Below are positions 7,191 to 10,870 of a DNA stretch of 10,870 nucleotides, piece after piece. The DNA is taken from positions 1-10,870 of the forward strand of contig CAYNCU010000152.1 of the NCBI GenBank assembly GCA_964395765.1. Direction: 5' to 3'. This DNA comes from DATDPY01 sp964395765 (GTDB lineage: Bacteria; Bacteroidota; Bacteroidia; Cytophagales; Cyclobacteriaceae). The translations under genes and the position numbers were made by a program. How positions within the stretch are numbered: the stretch's first letter is position 1; each line of letters starts with the position of its first letter. Below the pieces are notes generated by a model. It was not told where the DNA came from. It saw only the letters and a program-made list of their open reading frames with translations, and did no database searches.

Positions 7191-8339
7191 TCAGCGGAAA
7201 ATGTAATAAAAGGTCATACGGGCCGTCATATCATAGTCATGTTTCAGGTTCCCGGAAGCATTGTTTAGCATGCTGTTGTAAGAATTATACCAGATATTTG
7301 GCATCAGATGAACATTTTTTACCGGTGACCAGTCCAGGCCCGCAGTAATAAAATTTTCCTTGTCAGTGGACATCTTGCTCGCATATTCGGCATTGGGATC
7401 AAAATTCCTGTCGGGATTGTAACTATCAAAGCGGGCAAAATAGCCCAGGGTGGAACCAATAATCTGACCTCTTATAAATACCGATAAGGCAAAGGGTGTT
7501 ATATCATTGATTTTTGCATTGGAAAGCCCGCCCACAGTATCTTTTGCTGCATCCTTTAAGACCCTGCTATATATTTCAACTCCCCCGTTTAAGGATTTAC
7601 TCTCATATCCTAAAAATCCTCTGATGCCGGAAATTGCTCTGCTTGTTGATGAAACTTCATAATCTTCGGTAACATCCAGAATTAATTTCTGATCGAGGAA
7701 CTTGGCATAAAGTTCACCGTAGAATTTTTTATACTTATCATTTTCCGGTCGTTGAGCTGTACCGTTAGCGAGCATTAAATTGTATCCGATATTTCCTTTA
7801 TTCACTGTTCCCTGCCACGATATACCGAAATCGTTTGAGCTGTTTAATTTACGCATATCGGTAACGGTTTTTTCAATACTTCGATAACCCCATATCTTTT
7901 CGGATAAAAGGGCATAAATAGGGGTTGCTGTCTGGCCGATAACCAGGTCATTGTTCGGAATTATATCCTTCCATCTGAGGTTGGCGGCTTTAATGTAAAC
8001 AGTGCGTTCACCAATCAGGTCGGCGTTATCATTTTCATTGGCTAAAAGTAACTGGGTTGTGATCTTTTCGGTGATCCGGTAATCATAACCCAGGTAAATC
8101 CTGCGAAATGAAAATGCATTGAAGTCTTTCGGTAAGTTTGAGTACTGTACGTTCCCCCGGTTCAGTTCGTCAGCATGCACTTTGAGGAAATAATCTCCGA
8201 ACACATATCCCCATACCTTGCCGGAAGGCTTGAAGGTTGATTTTTCATCATTATTCACGGAATTTATGTTCTGGGACTGTGCATTTGAAAAGAAAATCAG
8301 GGAAAAAAGAGCATAGTAATAGAATTTATGTTTAAACAT
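7191..8339 (-). CDS. Outer-membrane porin of the phosphate operon
   Basis: A 382-residue exported beta-barrel protein. Residues 1-20 are a signal peptide (FYYYALFSLIFFSNA, cleavage before Q21). The rest alternates polar and aromatic residues in short amphipathic strands with Gly/Asn-rich turns, for example WGYVFGDYFLKV (43-54), RRIYLGYDYRI (79-89) and MTARMTFYYIFR at the C terminus, typical of an outer-membrane barrel. Its place as first gene before pstS suggests it admits phosphate, like the OprO/OprP porins, though I cannot confirm membership of that family from sequence alone. I choose the ATG at 8339. A TTG at 8366 would add nine residues ahead of the signal peptide and would overlap the possible -7 element. 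The final residue is Arg after Phe, slightly unlike the usual terminal aromatic. Confidence 0.8.
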   Translation of the reverse strand: MFKHKFYYYALFSLIFFSNAQSQNINSVNNDEKSTFKPSGKVWGYVFGDYFLKVHADELNRGNVQYSNLPKDFNAFSFRRIYLGYDYRITEKITTQLLLANENDNADLIGERTVYIKAANLRWKDIIPNNDLVIGQTATPIYALLSEKIWGYRSIEKTVTDMRKLNSSNDFGISWQGTVNKGNIGYNLMLANGTAQRPENDKYKKFYGELYAKFLDQKLILDVTEDYEVSSTSRAISGIRGFLGYESKSLNGGVEIYSRVLKDAAKDTVGGLSNAKINDITPFALSVFIRGQIIGSTLGYFARFDSYNPDRNFDPNAEYASKMSTDKENFITAGLDWSPVKNVHLMPNIWYNSYNSMLNNASGNLKHDYDMTARMTFYYIFR

Positions 8340-8363
8340 AATACTGTATATGGTTTGGTTATT

Positions 8364-8371
8364 CAAATAAA
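8364..8371 (-). promoter_or_regulatory. Possible -7 element of the porin-pst operon
   Basis: Read leftwards, TTTATTTG matches the Bacteroidota -7 consensus TAnnTTTG with one mismatch and lies 24 bp before the porin ATG at 8339, a usual distance. A clear -33 TTG is missing, as might be expected if a response regulator recruits polymerase. If correct, it rules out the TTG at 8366 as start codon. Confidence 0.3.
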
Positions 8372-8402
8372 TAGCTAATTGATGGATTAAAATGAAACTT
8401 AA

Positions 8403-8430
8403 TTTTATCGTTATATTAAGTTATTGTTAA
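8403..8430 (-). promoter_or_regulatory. Possible Pho-box-like direct repeats upstream of the porin
   Basis: Read leftwards from 8430: TTAACA, five bases, TTAATA, five bases, ATAAAA. The first two hexamers fit the Gram-positive PhoP half-site TT(A/C/T)A(C/T)A with the expected 11-bp period; the third does not. They end about 31 bp upstream of the possible -7 element, a location suited to an activator. The Pho box of Bacteroidota is not something I can cite precisely, and AT-rich DNA gives chance matches, so this is a suggestion only. Confidence 0.25.
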
Positions 8431-8653
8431 CACCGGCAACATATTGAAAAAGCCTTGATTCACTGCGATTAATTTCCTGTGGTTTTTGAGTAATAATTAA
8501 TAGGAACAGCCCTTGACTCATTACAGGTATTTTTTGTTTTGATAAAGATTTTAATGCTATGGCAACTATAAATTGATATTTAATCCTGTGCAACCGGAAT
8601 TTTGATTTTACTTAATTTTCGAGACCCTAGTATTAGCTGGACGGGACTCTTCC

Positions 8654-8661
8654 TGTTAACA
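8654..8661. repeat. TGTTAACA palindrome, second of a dispersed set
   Basis: TGTTAACA is self-complementary. It occurs at 8425-8432 and again here; both are followed by C, so TGTTAACAC is shared. A third site, AGTTAACA, is at 8719-8726, just upstream of the isolated -7 element. Three GTTAAC cores within 300 bp of non-coding DNA suggest operator sites, though no known regulator is assigned. Confidence 0.3.
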
Positions 8662-8735
8662 CTTAATTAATTTCACCCCTGACCATTTTAACACAAACAT
8701 AATAGTCTGGCGGTCATGAGTTAACATTGCCGCTA

Positions 8736-8743
8736 TACATTTG
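8736..8743 (+). promoter_or_regulatory. Isolated -7 element (TACATTTG) with no gene downstream
   Basis: TACATTTG matches the Bacteroidota -7 consensus TAnnTTTG at every defined position. No TTG-type -33 element is present at the usual spacing; instead AGTTAACA lies 9 bp upstream. The next protein gene starts 475 bp away, beyond a terminator-like hairpin, so any transcript from here would probably be non-coding and short. Confidence 0.35.
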
Positions 8744-8828
8744 CTGGCATAAGGTTTTATTATTTCTTAAAAATGCGGTAACCCGCTTACCTGATATTTC
8801 ACTCTTTTAAAATTATTATAAAACCCGG

Positions 8829-8857
8829 CAAGTTATTAATCTATGATTAATAACTTG
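8829..8857. repeat. Perfect 13-bp inverted repeat with 3-base loop
   Basis: CAAGTTATTAATC (8829-8841) and GATTAATAACTTG (8845-8857) are exact reverse complements around TAT. It could be an RNA stem or a dimeric-regulator operator. It lies 12 bp before the GAAA-capped hairpin. Confidence 0.75.
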
Positions 8858-8869
8858 TATATGGTTTGC

Positions 8870-8907
8870 ATAAGGAGAAGCCGAAAGGTTTCTCCTTATC
8901 ATTTTTC
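8870..8907 (+). terminator. Terminator-like hairpin with GAAA tetraloop and T-rich tail
   Basis: ATAAGGAGAAGCC (8870-8882) pairs with GGTTTCTCCTTAT (8887-8899) through 13 pairs, one of them G-U, closing a GAAA tetraloop (8883-8886) with a C-G pair. CATTTTTC follows. A C(GAAA)G cap is a very stable RNA loop, which argues that this works as RNA and not only as DNA. No protein gene on the plus strand ends nearby, so it is an orphan terminator, used here as the proposed end of the candidate small RNA. Confidence 0.6.
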
Positions 8908-9218
8908 AATTACCGGGATTGGGTTCTTGATTAAGATACCAGGAAAATGACCCGGCAAATTTTAAACTAAATACCATCCCTGTAATTAAATCAAAGGCAG
9001 ATAATGTCATTAAAAAACGGATTATCTTAAAGTGCGTAAAAAGATGCCTTCCACTATGTGCTAATTCATTTTTACACTTATAAATTAAAACTCATTTTGC
9101 TACTAGGATAGACTAATGTTCCAGGTTAAGGTCTTGTAAACTATTATTAACAAATTCGTAATATGAACTAGTCTGATGAATTTTGTATTCCTTCTAAATT
9201 CGCCGATATTTTCATTAA

Positions 9219-10870
9219 ATGCTGCGCAACCTTACCTTAGTTTCGGCTTTTATAAGTCTGTATCTCCCTGTTTTTGCCCAATCCGGTACCATCAAGGGAT
9301 CGGTATTTGATGCCGGTTCAGGCGAACCTGTAATAGGTGCAAATGTTTACAACCTAAAAGACCCTACCCAAGGCACTATTGTTGATATTAATGGCAATTT
9401 TGAATTGCAAAAGGTGAAATCGGGGACCTATTCAATTGTCATCTCTTTCATATCCTATAAAACGGATACTATCAATAATGTAACCGTTTACCCGGACCAG
9501 ACAACACTTATCAACACCCAGTTGCATGAAGATGTGGTACAACTGAACGAACTGGTGGTCAGCAGTACAAAAATTACCAATACGGATGTGGCGGTGATTA
9601 CCGAATTGAAAAGAGCCGATCTGGTAGCTACAGGTATTTCAGCGCAACAAATATCACTTTCACAGGACAGGGATGCAGCACAGGTAATCCGCCGGGTTCC
9701 GGGCATTACTATTGTTAATAACCGTTTTGTGAATGTAAGAGGGTTGAATGAACGATATAGCATCGTAATGCTGAACGATGTGATCGCTCCCAGCACCGAA
9801 ATCGACTCCCGGGCTTTCGCCTTTGACCTGATCCCCAGCGGGATGATCGACCGTATGTTGATTTATAAATCCGGTTCCCCCGAATTACCCGGAGAATTTG
9901 CCGGCGCAGTAATCGATATCCATACTAAAAATATTGTTGAGGAAAATTCCTTGTCTGTGGAATATACCTCAAGTGTGAGAATGGGGTCCTCCTTCAAAAA
10001 TTTTAATACATATGCCGGAAGCTCTACAGACTGGCTGGGATATGATGATGGCGGCAGGTCACTTCCGGCATCTTTCCCTAAGGAAAATATTTCATCGGTT
10101 GATATCACGACCCAGCAGGGAAGAGATGAAGTGGTAGCTGCCAGTAAATCGTTACCGAATGATTGGGCGATAAAAACCGGGAAGGCTTTTCCGGATTCAC
10201 GGTTTGCCCTGAATTTTTCAAGGGTTATAAGGTTAGGTAAAATGAAGCTCAGTAATATTACCTCGCTCAGTTATACGAATACCAATCAGCATGAAGATGT
10301 GAAAAGTTATTATTATGATGTTTATGTACCTGCCGATATGAAAAGCAGGCGAAGATATTATTATGACGACAGCAGGGATTTTGTAAATAACCGGATGGGT
10401 TACATTTCTAATTTTGTTTTTGAAATAAACCCGAATAACCGGATTGAATTCAGAAATTTGTTTAACCAGCAGGGCCAGAGTGAAACTACCCTGCGGACCG
10501 GAGATGAAGATCTGCAGGGATCCCTTGTGAATAATGAAGCACTCAATTATCAGCAAAGAGGCATCTATTCGGGCCAGTTGTCCGGGATTCATGATATCGG
10601 CGATCACCTGAAACTGAACTGGATTTTCGGCTATTCTAAAGTTACTGCAAAGCAGCCGGACTACCGGCGAATCCGTTCCCAGAAAAGCGACCGGTCGCCA
10701 GACGATCTGTGGGCGATTGTTATTCCCCCTGGTGCCAGCACTTTCGACGCCGGCCGGTACTACTCAAATATGAATGAAGAAGTTTATACGCATTCTTTGA
10801 ATTTAACCTGGAAACTAAATCCTGATGCGGGAGAAGATAAATCCGGAAAACTGATTGCAGGGTATTATTT
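9219..10870 (+). CDS. TonB-dependent outer-membrane receptor, N-terminal 550 residues
   Basis: The frame stays open for 550 codons to the right edge; the remainder of the barrel is outside. The start ATG at 9219 is fixed by an in-frame TAA directly before it. Residues 1-20 form a signal peptide (cleavage after VFA before Q21). Residues 22-104 are a carboxypeptidase-regulatory-like domain (GTIKGSVFDAGSGEPVIGANV, then GTYSIVISFISYKT). A TonB-box-like LNELVV follows at 109-114. The plug domain spans about 140-236, with QDRDAAQVIRRVPGI, VNVRGLNERYSIVMLNDV and LPGEFAGAVIDIHT. The barrel begins at about 245. Receptors of this kind import scarce ligands using TonB-ExbBD energy. It lacks the look of a SusC protein, and no SusD partner is visible. 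The ligand is unknown; nearness to the pst genes makes a phosphorus-containing substrate conceivable. The 5' end lies 879 bp from the divergent porin gene. Confidence 0.93.
   Translation, partial: MLRNLTLVSAFISLYLPVFAQSGTIKGSVFDAGSGEPVIGANVYNLKDPTQGTIVDINGNFELQKVKSGTYSIVISFISYKTDTINNVTVYPDQTTLINTQLHEDVVQLNELVVSSTKITNTDVAVITELKRADLVATGISAQQISLSQDRDAAQVIRRVPGITIVNNRFVNVRGLNERYSIVMLNDVIAPSTEIDSRAFAFDLIPSGMIDRMLIYKSGSPELPGEFAGAVIDIHTKNIVEENSLSVEYTSSVRMGSSFKNFNTYAGSSTDWLGYDDGGRSLPASFPKENISSVDITTQQGRDEVVAASKSLPNDWAIKTGKAFPDSRFALNFSRVIRLGKMKLSNITSLSYTNTNQHEDVKSYYYDVYVPADMKSRRRYYYDDSRDFVNNRMGYISNFVFEINPNNRIEFRNLFNQQGQSETTLRTGDEDLQGSLVNNEALNYQQRGIYSGQLSGIHDIGDHLKLNWIFGYSKVTAKQPDYRRIRSQKSDRSPDDLWAIVIPPGASTFDAGRYYSNMNEEVYTHSLNLTWKLNPDAGEDKSGKLIAGYY

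Larger units (their letters stand above)
8750..8907 (+). ncRNA. Candidate small RNA, about 160 nt
   Basis: The proposal rests on a perfect -7 element just upstream (8736-8743), three successive stem-loops and a terminator-like end. The stems are GGTAA/TTACC at 8777-8791 (with a competing GCGG/CCGC pairing), the 13-bp CAAGTTATTAATC stem at 8829-8857, and the 13-bp GAAA-capped stem at 8870-8899 followed by CATTTTT. Both boundaries are estimates. I recognise no known RNA family (not tRNA, tmRNA, RNase P, SRP RNA or a familiar riboswitch). The alternative is that these are unrelated inverted repeats, or a terminator for an unseen transcript. Confidence 0.3.
8340..9218. other. 879-bp non-coding region between the porin and the TonB-receptor gene
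   Basis: I see no convincing protein gene here. The region is rich in A/T, with stop codons in all frames. From left to right it contains possible promoter and TTAACA sites for the porin operon (8364-8430), two TGTTAACA palindromes and one AGTTAACA, an isolated perfect -7 match on the plus strand (8736-8743), three hairpins (8777-8791, 8829-8857, 8870-8899), a CCGGG/CCCGG pairing (8913-8917 with 8951-8955), and an AGATAAT/ATTATCT stem (8999-9005 with 9021-9027). The nonamer ACCCGGCAA occurs at 8823-8831 and 8950-8958, on either side of the two strongest hairpins. The stretch 9030-9218 shows nothing clear. Confidence 0.7.

Noticed and set aside
8340..8366. TTG start for the porin, adding nine residues
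   Set aside because: The ATG at 8339 directly precedes a well-formed signal peptide, and the TTG overlaps the possible -7 element.
8411..8593. A 60-codon open frame on the minus strand upstream of the porin
   Set aside because: No recognisable domain, no signal peptide or good start context, and it covers the likely promoter and operator region of the porin operon. AT-rich intergenic DNA gives such frames by chance.
8843..8950. A 35-codon plus-strand frame starting with ATG inside the palindrome loop
   Set aside because: It runs straight through both hairpins, has no leader or recognisable sequence, and the pairing of the stems explains the bases better than coding does.
9181..9214. TTTTG, 21 bases, TATTTTCA as the promoter of the TonB receptor
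   Set aside because: The -7 part mismatches at two defined positions and would start the transcript at or inside the ATG, so I could not support it.
9488..10607. Minus-strand open frames inside the TonB-receptor gene
   Set aside because: They lie opposite a continuous 550-codon receptor frame with clear domains, so they are shadows.
1..10870. CRISPR array, tRNA or rRNA genes, insertion-sequence transposase, toxin-antitoxin or phage-defence genes
   Set aside because: No regularly spaced repeats, no tRNA- or rRNA-like stretch, and no transposase or defence motifs were seen on either strand.

Overview
The window looks like a chromosomal segment of a member of the Bacteroidota, probably a free-living Cytophagia- or Sphingobacteriia-like organism. 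The evidence is a long TonB-dependent receptor with an N-terminal carboxypeptidase-regulatory domain, GH2 and phosphatase-family exported enzymes with Bacteroidota-type signal peptides, start sites preceded by A/T-rich sequence without clear Shine-Dalgarno motifs, and -7 elements resembling TAnnTTTG. The lineage below phylum cannot be fixed from the sequence.

Layout: (1) 1-257, minus: the N-terminal end of an exported GH2 beta-galactosidase-type enzyme, running off the left edge. (2) 364-1455, plus: an exported alkaline-phosphatase-superfamily hydrolase, divergent from the GH2 gene. (3) 1659-2636, plus: a stand-alone MoxR-type AAA+ ATPase, convergent with the next block. (4) 8339 down to 2712, all minus: a phosphate-uptake block in the order outer-membrane porin - pstS - [perfect 16-bp hairpin] - pstC - pstA - pstB - phoU. 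(5) 8340-9218: an 879-bp non-coding region with a cluster of perfect inverted repeats and a possible small RNA transcription unit. (6) 9219 to the right edge, plus: the first 550 codons of a non-SusC-type TonB-dependent receptor.

How the genes fit together: the porin gene lies 39 bp upstream of pstS. It would let phosphate across the outer membrane, PstS would capture it in the periplasm, the PstC/PstA channel driven by PstB would import it, and PhoU would restrain the transporter and report phosphate status. The hairpin between pstS and pstC can act as a partial terminator and so give more PstS than membrane complex, and pstC has only a TTG start in a sensible position. The nearby exported phosphatase-fold enzyme and the TonB-dependent receptor could belong to the same phosphorus-scavenging programme, but that is inference from proximity; no phoB/phoR genes are visible.

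I did not find an unmistakable new multi-gene system. The least explained part is the 8.3-9.2 kb intergenic region. It holds an isolated -7-like element, two perfect 13-bp stem-loops (one with a GAAA tetraloop and T-rich tail) and repeated TGTTAACA palindromes, which together are consistent with an undescribed sRNA or regulatory hub next to the phosphate operon.
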